Under the pieces are notes generated by a model. That model was not told the DNA's origin and did no database searches. It was given only the letters and a program-made list of their open reading frames with translations. A DNA stretch of 64,000 nt from NCBI GenBank assembly GCA_002007295.1, contig LNZM01000099.1:1-64000 (forward strand), in the 5' to 3' direction. The translations under genes were made by a program, and so were the position numbers. Origin of the DNA: Candidatus Epulonipiscioides saccharophilum (GTDB lineage Bacteria > Bacillota > Clostridia > Lachnospirales > Cellulosilyticaceae). Below, in pieces: positions 29,268 to 39,227 of this stretch; positions within the stretch are counted from its first letter, which is position 1, and every line of letters starts with the position of its first letter.

Positions 29268-29468
29268 CAAATTGAAATAACAACACTGTAAACAACGATT
29301 TCATTTCAATTTGGCAACTGAAATTGAAATAACAACAATGTAAATAACGATTTCATTTCAATTTGGCAACTGAACTTGAAATAACAATAGTGTAAATAAC
29401 GATTTCATTTCAATTTGGCAACTGAACTTGAAATAACAATACTGTAAACAATGATTTTATTTTAAATA
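29268..29468 (+). repeat. 52-bp tandem repeat, about 3.8 copies
   Basis: attgaaataacaacactgtaaacaacgatttcatttcaatttggcaactgaa starts at 29271, 29323, 29375 and 29427; each unit has ATTGAAAT...ATTTCAAT inverted arms. Confidence 0.93.
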
Positions 29469-29518
29469 CATCCGATATTTTAAACCTTATACTAAAATAA
29501 TAAAAGGGCATATAATAT

Positions 29519-29650
29519 GGTAGAACAGCTAGGCTATCTATGGCCAGGTACTATTTCTATTACAGATTCAGATTATTTGAAAGAAAGACAAGTGAATGAT
29601 CGAAAATATTCAAGTCTTAAATTTAAGGTTATCAGTAGAAAAATCACATT
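29519..29650 (+). pseudogene. internally deleted fragment of the aldo/keto reductase gene
   Basis: gtagaacagctaggctatctatggccaggtactatttctattacag and gatcgaaaatattcaagtcttaaatttaaggttatcagtagaa match AKR segments about 25010-25070 and about 25365-25405. Confidence 0.85.
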
Positions 29651-29780
29651 ATAAATATTAAATTACAGATAGAGTTAACTGAAACTTTAGTTGTATTCTA
29701 CATATCAACAAATGTTTTTGCAAAGATATTGACTTTTTCCTTTGCTTATAATATGATATTCAGTAATAAAATAATAATTC

Positions 29781-29842
29781 AATTCTTCGTGGCGAGATGT
29801 AAATCCTCACCAGCGGTTATAGTCTGAATGGAGAAGAATAGG
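29781..29842 (+). pseudogene. vestigial FMN riboswitch (central about 53 nt deleted)
   Basis: aattcttcgtggcgagatgtaaatcctcaccagcggttatagtctgaatggagaagaata vs the intact copy at 37238-37350. Confidence 0.9.
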
Positions 29843-29894
29843 ATCTTGTTGTACAATTTTTTTCATCTTTTATGTGTGCCAATTTATTAAGCAA

Positions 29895-29932
29895 CCCTGT
29901 AGAAAGAAAGAATTAGGGTTGTTTTTTTATGT
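29895..29932 (+). terminator. terminator (copy of the FMN riboswitch expression platform)
   Basis: AGCAACCCtgtagaaagaaagaattaGGGTTGTTTTTTT. Confidence 0.75.
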
Positions 29933-30105
29933 TTTAAATACAAGCTAAAATTTGGGATGTTTAGATTCAACCTAAAAATTTTATCCGGTATTTAAAATAT
30001 AGAAGGAGTGGTAAATTTGAAAACATATAAAGAAGCTTCGAAAATTTTGTATAATGTTTTAGAGTTATTATTTGTTGATTAAAATATAAAAATGGAGAAA
30101 TTAAA

Positions 30106-31650
30106 ATGTCAAGTGCAACACAAAGAGCAGAATTACAATCACAGATTTGGAAGATAGCAGACGAGGTCCGTGGGTCAATTGATGGATGGGACTTTAAACA
30201 ATATGTATTAGGTACACTATTTTATCGTTTTATTAGTGAGAACTTTTCGAATTACATGGAAGGTGACGACGATATTAACTATGCAGCCCTAGATGATAGT
30301 CTTATCACAAAAGAAATTAAAGAAGATGCAATCAGAACAAAAGGATATTTCATATATCCAAGCCAGTTGTTTGTGAACATTGCAAAAAATGCAAATGACA
30401 ATGAAAGCTTAAATACAGATTTAGCAGGAATATTTCAAACAATCGAAAGCTCGGCCAATGGCTATCCGTCAGAATTAGACATAAAAGGATTATTCGCTGA
30501 TTTTGATACAACAAGTAATAGACTTGGAAATACAGTGAAAGAGAAAAATACACGTTTAGCAGCTGTGATTAAAGGTGTAGAAGGAATTAATTTTGGTAGA
30601 TTCGAAGATAATAAAATAGATTTATTTGGTGATGCTTATGAATTTTTGATTTCTAATTATGCGGCTAATGCCGGAAAGTCTGGAGGAGAATTTTTTACAC
30701 CGCAAAGTGTATCTAAATTAATTGCAAAGCTTGCAACCCATGGACAATCAACAATTAATAAAATTTATGATCCAGCAGCAGGGTCTGGATCTTTACTTTT
30801 ACAAGCTAAAAAACAATTCGATGATCATATTATTGAAGATGGCTTCTTTGGACAAGAAATCAACCATACTACGTATAATCTTGCTCGAATGAATATGTTT
30901 TTGCACAATGTTAATTATGATAAATTTAATATAGCATTAGGTAATACTTTATTGGATCCTAGATTTGGAGATAACAAACCGTTTGATGCTATTGTATCCA
31001 ATCCACCATATTCGATAAAGTGGATTGGTAGCGATGATCCAACATTAATTAATGATGAGCGTTTTGCGCCGGCAGGAGTACTTGCGCCAAAGTCAAAAGC
31101 AGATTTTGCTTTTATACTTCATACACTTAGCTATTTATCCGAAAAGGGTAGAGCTGCGATTGTTTGCTTTCCGGGAATATTTTATCGTGGTGGTGCTGAG
31201 CAAAAAATTAGAAAATATTTAATTGATAATAATTTTGTAGAAACTGTTATCGCACTTGCACCTAATTTATTCTTTGGAACATCTATTGCAGTTAATATCT
31301 TAGTGCTTTCAAAACATAAAACAGATACTAAAACACAGTTTATAGATGCAAGTGGTACAGATTATTTTAAAAAAGAAACAAATAATAGTGTTCTAACACC
31401 AGAACATATCGAGGCTATTCTTGAGTTATTTGCCAAGAAAGACGATGTAGAACATGTGGCGATATCGGTCGATAACGATAAGATAGCAACAAAAAATTAT
31501 AATCTGTCCGTAAGCTCTTATGTAGAAGCAAAAGACACTAGAGAAGTGATTGATATAGTAGAAGTAAATGCTAAAATCAAAAATACTGTGGCGAATATAG
31601 ATAGACTACGTAATGAGATAGATAAAATTGTTTCTGAGATTGAGGGGTAG
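30106..31650 (+). CDS. hsdM: type I restriction-modification system methyltransferase subunit HsdM
   Basis: [32 protein letters not shown] (NPPY), N-terminal HsdM domain. Confidence 0.95.
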   Translation: MSSATQRAELQSQIWKIADEVRGSIDGWDFKQYVLGTLFYRFISENFSNYMEGDDDINYAALDDSLITKEIKEDAIRTKGYFIYPSQLFVNIAKNANDNESLNTDLAGIFQTIESSANGYPSELDIKGLFADFDTTSNRLGNTVKEKNTRLAAVIKGVEGINFGRFEDNKIDLFGDAYEFLISNYAANAGKSGGEFFTPQSVSKLIAKLATHGQSTINKIYDPAAGSGSLLLQAKKQFDDHIIEDGFFGQEINHTTYNLARMNMFLHNVNYDKFNIALGNTLLDPRFGDNKPFDAIVSNPPYSIKWIGSDDPTLINDERFAPAGVLAPKSKADFAFILHTLSYLSEKGRAAIVCFPGIFYRGGAEQKIRKYLIDNNFVETVIALAPNLFFGTSIAVNILVLSKHKTDTKTQFIDASGTDYFKKETNNSVLTPEHIEAILELFAKKDDVEHVAISVDNDKIATKNYNLSVSSYVEAKDTREVIDIVEVNAKIKNTVANIDRLRNEIDKIVSEIEG

Positions 31651-31652
31651 TT

Positions 31653-32666
31653 ATGAAAAATAATTTTGATTTTTTAATATATCGTTCAGTTACTGAAGAC
31701 ATATCTGTCAATGCACTTGTAAAAGATGAAACAATTTGGTTAACACAAAAAGCAATGGGGGAGTTATTTGCTTGCAGTACTGATAATATATCTCTACATT
31801 TGAAAAATATATTTAATGAGGGGGAATTAGATGAAAATTCAACTACCGAGGAAATCTCGGTAGTTCAACAAGAAGGCAATAGACAAGTAAAACGAACTCC
31901 AAAGTTCTATAACCTTGACGCTATTATTTCCGTTGGCTATCGTGTGAATTCTGCTCGTGCCACACAATTTAGAATTTGGGCAACATCTATTTTAAAAGAA
32001 TACATGATAAAAGGGTTCATCGTTGATGATGAAAGATTAAAACAAGGTAAAACTCTTTTTGGTAAAGATTATTTTAGAGAGCTTTTAGAAACAGTTCGAT
32101 CTATTCGAGCTAGTGAGAGAAGAATTTGGGAGCAAATAACGGATATTTTTGCAGAATGTAGTATTGATTATGATGTAAAATCACAGGTTACAAAAGATTT
32201 TTATGCTATGGTCCAAAATAAATTTCACTACGCTATAACAGGAAAAACAGGTGCAGAAATTAGATATGACTTAGCTGATAGAAATAGTGCGAATATGGGA
32301 CTTACAACTTGGAAAAATGCACCTGATGGCAGAATTCTAAAATCAGATACCATGATAGCAAAAAACTACTTATCAGAAAAAGAAATAAAAAAACTTGAAA
32401 GAACGGTATCGAGCTATTTTGATTATGTAGAAGATTTAATTGAATATGAAAATACTTTTACTATGGCAGAATTTGCAAATAGTATTGATGAATTTTTAGC
32501 TTTTAGAAAATATAAAATTTTAGAGGGTAAAGGTAATATTTCAAAAAAACAAGCTGATGAAAAAGTAACTTTGGAATATAATGAGTTTAACAAAACACAA
32601 AAGATAGAATCAGACTTCAACAAAATGACAAAAAAACTACTTGGAAGAGGGAAAGAAAATGAGTAA
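31653..32666 (+). CDS. RhuM-family protein embedded in the hsd operon
   Basis: VKDETIWLTQKAMGELFACSTDNISLHLKNIFNEGEL...NLDAIISVGYRVNSARATQFRIWATSILKEYMIKGF. Confidence 0.9.
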   Translation: MKNNFDFLIYRSVTEDISVNALVKDETIWLTQKAMGELFACSTDNISLHLKNIFNEGELDENSTTEEISVVQQEGNRQVKRTPKFYNLDAIISVGYRVNSARATQFRIWATSILKEYMIKGFIVDDERLKQGKTLFGKDYFRELLETVRSIRASERRIWEQITDIFAECSIDYDVKSQVTKDFYAMVQNKFHYAITGKTGAEIRYDLADRNSANMGLTTWKNAPDGRILKSDTMIAKNYLSEKEIKKLERTVSSYFDYVEDLIEYENTFTMAEFANSIDEFLAFRKYKILEGKGNISKKQADEKVTLEYNEFNKTQKIESDFNKMTKKLLGRGKENE

Positions 32667-33894
32667 ATTAGATGAATTGATAAAAGAACTTTGCCCGGAT
32701 AGAGTAGAATATAAAAGCGTTGGAGAGATTGCGACACTTGTCAGAGGTAACGGACTTCCAAAATCAGACTTCACTGAAACAGGTATAGGGTGTATTCATT
32801 ATGGACAAATTTACACATACTATGGAACGACAACAAATAAAACTATATCTTGTGTAGCAGAAGAAACAGCACAAAAATTAAAGCAGGTAAATACTAATGA
32901 TATAATAATAACTAATACAAGTGAGAATGTTGAAGATGTTTGTAAGGCGATAGTTTGGGAAGGGTTAGAAAGTATAGTTACCGGTGGTCACGCAACAATA
33001 ATAAAAGGGTTACCAGTACCTAAATTTTTCGTATATTATACTCAAACAAGCGAATTTTTTAAGGTAAAAAAGAAACTAGCAACAGGTACTAAAGTTATAG
33101 ATGTTTCAGCAAATAATATTGCAAAAATACCTATTCCCATTCCACCACTACCTGTGCAAGAGGAAATTGTTCGTATTTTGGATAATTTCACAGAGCTTAC
33201 AGCAGAGCTTACGGCAGAGCTTACGGCAGAGCTTAAAACAAGAAAGAAACAGTATGAGTATTATAGGGAATATCTTTTTAATATAGATACTGCAAATCTC
33301 TTATGTTTGGGCAATGAAAGTGTTGGTAAGTTTACAAGAGGTAGAGAATTACAGAAAAAGGATTTTACCGAAACAGGCGTTGGGTGTATTCATTACGGCC
33401 AAATCTATACCTATTATGGTACTTATACTAATAAAACCAAAACCTTTGTTTCGAACGAGTTTGCCCAAAAGGCTCGTAGAGCTAAATATGGCGATTTAGT
33501 AATAGCAACAACAAGCGAAAACGATGAAGATGTTTGTAAAGCAGTAGCATGGTTAGGAGATAAAGAAATCGCTATTAGTAGTGATGCTTGTTTTTACACA
33601 CACAACTTATATCCCAAATATGTTGCATATTTCTTTCAGACAGAGCAGTTTCAAAAACAAAAAAGGCCATATATCACAGGTACAAAAGTAAGACGTGTTA
33701 ATATCGATAACTTAGCTAAAATAAAGATACCTGTACCAACTTTTATGGAGCAACAACGCATTGTTGATATTCTTGATCGTTTTGAAACCATTTGTAATGA
33801 TATTTCAAATGGTTTGCCTGCTGAAATAAAAGCAAGACAAAAACAATATGAATATTACAGGGATAAGCTTTTAACTTTTAAGAATATTAACTAA
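32659..33894 (+). CDS. hsdS: type I restriction-modification specificity subunit HsdS (two TRDs)
   Basis: Two homologous TRDs (G-IGCIHYGQIYTYYGT) and conserved regions IPIPPLPVQEEIVRILDNFTELTAELTAELTAEL...KKQYEYYREYLF. Confidence 0.94.
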   Translation: MSKLDELIKELCPDRVEYKSVGEIATLVRGNGLPKSDFTETGIGCIHYGQIYTYYGTTTNKTISCVAEETAQKLKQVNTNDIIITNTSENVEDVCKAIVWEGLESIVTGGHATIIKGLPVPKFFVYYTQTSEFFKVKKKLATGTKVIDVSANNIAKIPIPIPPLPVQEEIVRILDNFTELTAELTAELTAELKTRKKQYEYYREYLFNIDTANLLCLGNESVGKFTRGRELQKKDFTETGVGCIHYGQIYTYYGTYTNKTKTFVSNEFAQKARRAKYGDLVIATTSENDEDVCKAVAWLGDKEIAISSDACFYTHNLYPKYVAYFFQTEQFQKQKRPYITGTKVRRVNIDNLAKIKIPVPTFMEQQRIVDILDRFETICNDISNGLPAEIKARQKQYEYYRDKLLTFKNIN

Positions 33895-33984
33895 CGATGA
33901 AGCATAAATATGGGTAAGTATTTAAATAAAATTGTCTAGAGAACACTTAACAGATAATTATATATTTTGGAAGGAATCACAACA

Positions 33985-36900
33985 ATGTATGAGGATAGTA
34001 CAATTGCGGAATCAAAGAATTTTATAGTGCTTGATAAATACGAAAAGTATTCACGAAAAGCTACTGCAGTTCATCAAACAGAGGCATCACTTGAAAAAGA
34101 ATTTATACAAGATTTAATAAATCAAGGCTATGAGTATTTACCCGATTTAACTACACCAGAGGCAATGCTTAAGAATGTGCGTAAAGAGCTGCAAAATTTT
34201 AATGATGTTGTGTTTAGTGATACAGAGTGGACAAGGTTTTGTCAGGAGTACTTAGATAAACCAAGCGATAATCATATTGATAAAATGCGCAAAATCCACA
34301 ATGACTATATTTATGATTTTGTTTTTGATGATGGTCATATTAAAAATATTTACCTTGTGAACAAAGACGATATAACAAAGAATAAAGTGCAGGTTATTTC
34401 ACAATTTAAAATAAAAGGTGTTCACTCCAATCGCTATGATGTTACGATTTTGATGAATGGTCTTCCGCTTGTACAGGTAGAATTGAAAAAACGTGGTATT
34501 GCGATTAGAGAAGCATTTAATCAAGTAAATAGATATAGTAAAGAGAGTTTTAACAGCGAAAATTCTCTTTATAAGTATTTGCAAATTTGTGTTATATCTA
34601 ATGGCACGGATAGTCGCTATTTTGCCAATACAATTAAGCGTGATAAAAACAGCTTTGACTTTACAATGAACTGGGCAAAGTCGGATAATTCTTTAATTAA
34701 AGACCTAAAAGATTTTACAGCAACTTTCTTTCAAAAGGATACGATATTAAAGGTACTTTTACATTATTCGGTTTTTGATTCTAGTGATAATTTACTAATT
34801 ATGCGACCTTATCAAATTGCAGCAACGGAAAGAATTTTGTGGAAAATAACAAGCTCTTATCATGCAAAAAAATGGAAGACTACTGAAAGTGGTGGTTATA
34901 TTTGGCATACAACGGGTTCGGGAAAAACGTTAACTAGTTTTAAAGCTGCACGTTTAGCTACGGATCTTAAGTTTATAGATAAGGTATTTTTTGTAGTAGA
35001 CAGAAAAGATTTGGATTATCAAACGATGAAAGAATATCAACGATTTTCACCAGATAGTGTAAATGGTTCTGAAAGTACAGCAGGATTAAAGAGTAATATT
35101 GAAAAAGATGATAATAAGATTATTGTTACCACGATTCAGAAGTTGAATAATCTTATCAAAGGCGAAGCGGATTTGTCTGTTTATAACAAGCAGGTCGTAT
35201 TTATTTTTGATGAAGCGCACCGTTCGCAATTTGGTGAAGCACAAAAGAATATCAATAAGAGGTTTAAAAAGTATTATCAATTTGGGTTTACTGGTACGCC
35301 GATATTTCCGGAGAATGCGTTAGGAGCAGAAACGACAGCGTCTGTATTTGGTAGTGAGTTACATTCTTATGTTATTACGGATGCTATTAGAGATGAAAAG
35401 GTTTTAAAATTCAAAGTTGACTATAATGATGTGCGCCCTAAGTTTAAATCAATAGAAATGGAACAGGATGATAAAAAGTTGTCTGCAGCAGAAACCAGAG
35501 AAGTGCTTCTTCATCCAGAAAGAATTAAAGCGATATCGAAGTATATTTTAAATAATTTTAGATTAAAAACGCATCGTTGCCATATTGGAGCAAAAGGTTT
35601 CAATGCAATGTTTGCTGTTAGTAATGTTAAGGCAGCAAAGCTATATTATGAATGCTTAAATAATTTGCAAAGAGATAGTGATAAGCCTTTAAAAATAGCA
35701 ACAATATTTTCTTTTGCTACCAATGAAGAGCAAAGTGCTATAGGAGAAATACTGGATGAAACATTTGAAACAACAGTATTGGACCGTAGTGCAAAAGAGT
35801 TTCTAAGTTTGGCTATTAATAATTATAATAAGATGTTTAAAACTAACTTTGGTGTAGATAGTAAAGAGTTTCAAAATTATTATAGAGACCTTGCTAATCG
35901 TGTAAAAAAACAAGAGATTGACCTTTTAATTGTGGTTGGTATGTTTTTAACAGGATTTGATGCACCAACATTAAATACTTTATTTGTGGATAAAAATCTT
36001 AGGTTCCATGGCTTGATGCAGGCATTTTCAAGAACAAATCGTATATATAATTCTACCAAAGCTTGTGGTAATATCGTTACCTTTAGAGATTTGGAACAAT
36101 CAACAATTGATGCGATAACACTTTTTGGAGATAAAAATACCAAGAATGTTGTACTTGAAAAGAGTTATAAAGAATATATGGAAGGTTTTACGGATATATC
36201 TACAGGGGAAGTGCGTAGTGGCTATATAGATGTAATAAAAGAGTTGGACCAAAGATTTCCTGACATTGAAAATATTATGACTGAGAAGGATAAGAAGGAG
36301 TTTGTCAAATTATTCGGTGAGTATCTACGTATAGAAAATGTGCTGCAAAATTATGATGAGTTTACTAAATTAAAAGCATTACAATCTATTGATATAGAAG
36401 ATTCAGAGACACTAGAAGAATTCAAGAAGGCTCATTATGTAACGGATAAAGATATCAAAGCTATGCAAGATATTAGGGTTCCAGATGAAAGAGCCATTCA
36501 GGATTATTGTTCTACATATAATGATATTCGCGATTGGTTACGTCATGAAAAATCTGGAAAAGATAAGGAAGATTCAAATATTGATTGGGATGACACTGTC
36601 TTCGAAGTTGAGTTGTTAAAATCACAGGAAATCAACCTGGACTATATTTTGGAACTTATTTTTGAAAAAAATAAGGCTGTTAAAGATAAAGCAATATTGG
36701 TTGAGGAAGTTCGGCGTATAATTCGTTCGAGTACTGGAAATCGTGCAAAAGAGAGCCTGATTGTAGATTTTATGAATCAAACTGATTTGGATCAAATTCA
36801 AGATAAGGCAAGTATCATAGATGTATTCTTTATCTTTGCTCAAAAAGAACAGAAAAGAGAAGTAGAAGAGCTAATTCAGGACGAGAAACTAAACGAGGCA

Positions 36901-37074
36901 GCAGCCAAGCGCTATATATTTGCTTCATTAAAAAGAGAGTATGCAAGTGAAAATGGAACGGCATTAAATGAAGTTTTGCCAAAGATGAGTCCACTTAATC
37001 CTAAATATTTGACTAAAAAACAAACAGTGTTTAGAAAAATATCTGCTTTGATAGAGAAGTTTAAAGGTGTTTGA
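33985..37074 (+). CDS. hsdR: type I restriction endonuclease subunit HsdR
   Basis: [39 protein letters not shown]-terminal HsdR region; ATG 33985 with SD ggaagg. Confidence 0.94.
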   Translation: MYEDSTIAESKNFIVLDKYEKYSRKATAVHQTEASLEKEFIQDLINQGYEYLPDLTTPEAMLKNVRKELQNFNDVVFSDTEWTRFCQEYLDKPSDNHIDKMRKIHNDYIYDFVFDDGHIKNIYLVNKDDITKNKVQVISQFKIKGVHSNRYDVTILMNGLPLVQVELKKRGIAIREAFNQVNRYSKESFNSENSLYKYLQICVISNGTDSRYFANTIKRDKNSFDFTMNWAKSDNSLIKDLKDFTATFFQKDTILKVLLHYSVFDSSDNLLIMRPYQIAATERILWKITSSYHAKKWKTTESGGYIWHTTGSGKTLTSFKAARLATDLKFIDKVFFVVDRKDLDYQTMKEYQRFSPDSVNGSESTAGLKSNIEKDDNKIIVTTIQKLNNLIKGEADLSVYNKQVVFIFDEAHRSQFGEAQKNINKRFKKYYQFGFTGTPIFPENALGAETTASVFGSELHSYVITDAIRDEKVLKFKVDYNDVRPKFKSIEMEQDDKKLSAAETREVLLHPERIKAISKYILNNFRLKTHRCHIGAKGFNAMFAVSNVKAAKLYYECLNNLQRDSDKPLKIATIFSFATNEEQSAIGEILDETFETTVLDRSAKEFLSLAINNYNKMFKTNFGVDSKEFQNYYRDLANRVKKQEIDLLIVVGMFLTGFDAPTLNTLFVDKNLRFHGLMQAFSRTNRIYNSTKACGNIVTFRDLEQSTIDAITLFGDKNTKNVVLEKSYKEYMEGFTDISTGEVRSGYIDVIKELDQRFPDIENIMTEKDKKEFVKLFGEYLRIENVLQNYDEFTKLKALQSIDIEDSETLEEFKKAHYVTDKDIKAMQDIRVPDERAIQDYCSTYNDIRDWLRHEKSGKDKEDSNIDWDDTVFEVELLKSQEINLDYILELIFEKNKAVKDKAILVEEVRRIIRSSTGNRAKESLIVDFMNQTDLDQIQDKASIIDVFFIFAQKEQKREVEELIQDEKLNEAAAKRYIFASLKREYASENGTALNEVLPKMSPLNPKYLTKKQTVFRKISALIEKFKGV

Positions 37075-37113
37075 TGGAAAGTTATAAAACAGAGTTGAAA
37101 GGAAGGGCTTTAT

Positions 37114-37170
37114 AAGCTTATCAGTATAAGAAATTTTTAAAAGGTTAAAATTGGAATCTGTGTAAATTTT
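37114..37170 (+). repeat. third copy of the AKR gene 3' end, upstream of the ribU promoter
   Basis: ataagcttatcagtataagaaatttttaaaaggttaaaattggaatctgtgtaaat matches AKR end gtaagcttatcagcagaagagttaaaatggctaaatttggaatctgaataaat. Confidence 0.85.
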
Positions 37171-37183
37171 TTTGAAAAATATA

Positions 37184-37212
37184 TTGACTTTTTCCATCGT
37201 TTGTAATATAAT
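37184..37212 (+). promoter_or_regulatory. promoter of the FMN riboswitch-ribU transcript
   Basis: TTGACT - 17 nt - TATAAT. Confidence 0.75.
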
Positions 37213-37237
37213 AATTAGTAATAAAATAGTAATTCAA

Positions 37238-37350
37238 TTCTTCGGGGCGAGGCGTAAATCCTCACCGGCGGTTATAGTCCGTGAATGCTTAGGCATTGAT
37301 TTGGTGAAATTCCAAAACCGACAGTTATAGTCTGGATGAGAGAAGAATAG
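37238..37350 (+). ncRNA. FMN riboswitch (RFN element)
   Basis: ttcttcggggcgaggcgtaaatcctcaccggcggttatagtccgtgaa...gatttggtgaaattccaaaaccgacagttatagtctggatgagagaagaa matches the RFN consensus; upstream of ribU. Confidence 0.96.
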
Positions 37351-37388
37351 GATCTTGTTGTGCAATTTTTTTCATGTGCATCAATTTA

Positions 37389-37427
37389 CTAGCAACCCTT
37401 TAGGAAAGAATTCGGGTTGCTTTTTTA
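37389..37427 (+). terminator. riboswitch expression-platform terminator
   Basis: AGCAACCCtttaggaaagaattcGGGTTGCTTTTTT. Confidence 0.85.
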
Positions 37428-37515
37428 TATTTTACATACAAGCTAAAATTCTGGATGTGTAGGTCTAGGATAGAATTTTTAACCGGTTATCTAAAATATA
37501 GAAGGAGTGGTAAAT

Positions 37516-38115
37516 TTGAAAACGAGAACACATGATTTGATCAAAATTGCTTTGTTGAGTGCTATAGCTGCGGTATTGATGCAGTTAGGGATTAAGCTAC
37601 CTATGTTATTTCCGAGTTTTTTGGAAGTAGATTTTAGTGAAGTGCCTGCATTAATTGGTATTTTAACAATAAGTCCTATGTCCGGTATTATTATTATAAC
37701 CTTAAAAAATTTATTGAAGTTAGTTATGTTTGGTACATCGACGGCCTTTGTTGGAGAATTAGCAAATTGGGTTGTTTCAATAGCTTATGTATTGCCAATT
37801 ATGTATTTGGTACGTAAAGATAAATCTTTTCAAACAGTAGTCATTGGAATATTTCTTGGAATAATATCAATGTCAATAATTGGTGGAGTTATGAATTATT
37901 ATATTATGCTTCCTTTTTATGCTAAGGCATTTATGCCAATGGATGTTATTATTGGTATGGGTCATGCTATTATTCCGGCTATTACAGATAAATTTACGCT
38001 TGTAGTTTGGTCCATTATTCCGTTTAATATATTTAAAGGTATTATAGTATCTATTACAAGCGTAGTGATTTTAAAATCTCTATATCCAGTACTTAAAAAG
38101 TTAAAAATAGCCTAA
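37516..38115 (+). CDS. ribU: ECF transporter S component, riboflavin-specific RibU-like
   Basis: LLSAIAAVLMQLGIKLPMLFPSFLEVDFSEVPALIGILTISPMSGI; preceded by FMN riboswitch; TTG start with SD gaaggag. Confidence 0.92.
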   Translation: MKTRTHDLIKIALLSAIAAVLMQLGIKLPMLFPSFLEVDFSEVPALIGILTISPMSGIIIITLKNLLKLVMFGTSTAFVGELANWVVSIAYVLPIMYLVRKDKSFQTVVIGIFLGIISMSIIGGVMNYYIMLPFYAKAFMPMDVIIGMGHAIIPAITDKFTLVVWSIIPFNIFKGIIVSITSVVILKSLYPVLKKLKIA

Positions 38116-38131
38116 ATACTGGTTGTCCAAG

Positions 38132-38731
38132 TTAACAGTATTCAAACAAACCTAAAGCTTCCCCGACATGTACGGGGACTTTTTTAAATTTAATATACTT
38201 TAAGTGTGAAAAAATTCGTTTTAGGGGAAATGAATTGAATTCTCTTTCTCCAATAAAGGCAAAGTCTAACTTTTCTATAACTCTTTGTGACTTAAGATTA
38301 TCTGAAAAATGGCCACATGTTATAGCATCCATATTAAGGGTTTCAAAACAATATGGTATTAAATCACTTAAAGCTTCTGTCATAAGGCCCATGTTCCAAT
38401 ACTCTTTACTTAAGACAAATCCTAAATCTTTGATTTTTAAAGATTTTAATACTTCATCCACATTGGCCCAGGATGAACTGAGTCCAATTGATCCAATAGT
38501 TTTCATGGAGGACTTGTGGCATATAGCTAAATCACTTTTGTGTCGCATAAACATATTTAATACTTTTTCTGTGTCTCGAATTGTGTAGTGTCTCCTCCAT
38601 CCGGCCATTTCACCCACACCTTCTTCACTAGCATATTCAAAAAAGTCTTCTAAATCACTTGGTCTCCAAAGTCTTAATAATAATCTGTCTGTTTCTATAT
38701 AGGTGTCACTTAAATCGATTTTTAAATCCAA
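38132..38731 (-). CDS. GNAT family N-acetyltransferase (RimJ/RimL type)
   Basis: ETDRLLLRLWRPSDLEDFFEYASEEGVGEMAGW...IGSIGL...LGFVLSKEYWNMGLMTEAL. Confidence 0.85.
   Translation of the reverse strand: MDLKIDLSDTYIETDRLLLRLWRPSDLEDFFEYASEEGVGEMAGWRRHYTIRDTEKVLNMFMRHKSDLAICHKSSMKTIGSIGLSSSWANVDEVLKSLKIKDLGFVLSKEYWNMGLMTEALSDLIPYCFETLNMDAITCGHFSDNLKSQRVIEKLDFAFIGEREFNSFPLKRIFSHLKYIKFKKVPVHVGEALGLFEYC
38155..38186. terminator. terminator between convergent ribU and the GNAT gene
   Basis: agcttCCCCGacatgtaCGGGGacttttttaaa. Confidence 0.75.
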
Positions 38732-39227
38732 TATTATTCATCTCCTATCATTTTAATAAATAAGTATGCTAAAAAATATATATTTTAAGTGTGAATTTTA
38801 ATGTTTGAATAAATGAATACTATGAAATTTCGATACTTACTAGTTAGTATATCCGAAAAAAAATCATTTTTACTAGTATTAATTGGAATAAATGCATTAA
38901 AATTTGGAAAATATTTTATTTTAGTATAGCACTATAAACTTTTTTTCAACTATTTAGGATAGTAAAGAATAAAAAGTGTCCTATTATTATACATCGTTGA
39001 GTTGATATAAAAAATTAGTTATAATATGTAAATAAGAAAAAAAAGATTTATTTAGGGGCAAAAAAGAAATAATAAATGTAATCAGCTTAGATATAAAATA
39101 AAAAAATAGCAATATATTAATTATTAGTTAAGTTACAAAAACTTGAGTACGATATATATTTAAGTATGGATAATGAATACAATATTACTTAAGGAAAGTT
39201 CTGGGTAAGCTAAAATAGGAGGCTAAG

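Noticed and set aside
29268-29468. Possible CRISPR array
   Set aside because: The whole 52-bp period is repeated with only scattered substitutions; there are no unique spacers and no cas genes.
33101-33499. Short plus-strand ORFs inside hsdS
   Set aside because: Alternative-frame readings of the hsdS coding sequence, including the TAEL repeat read as QSLRQSLRQSL.
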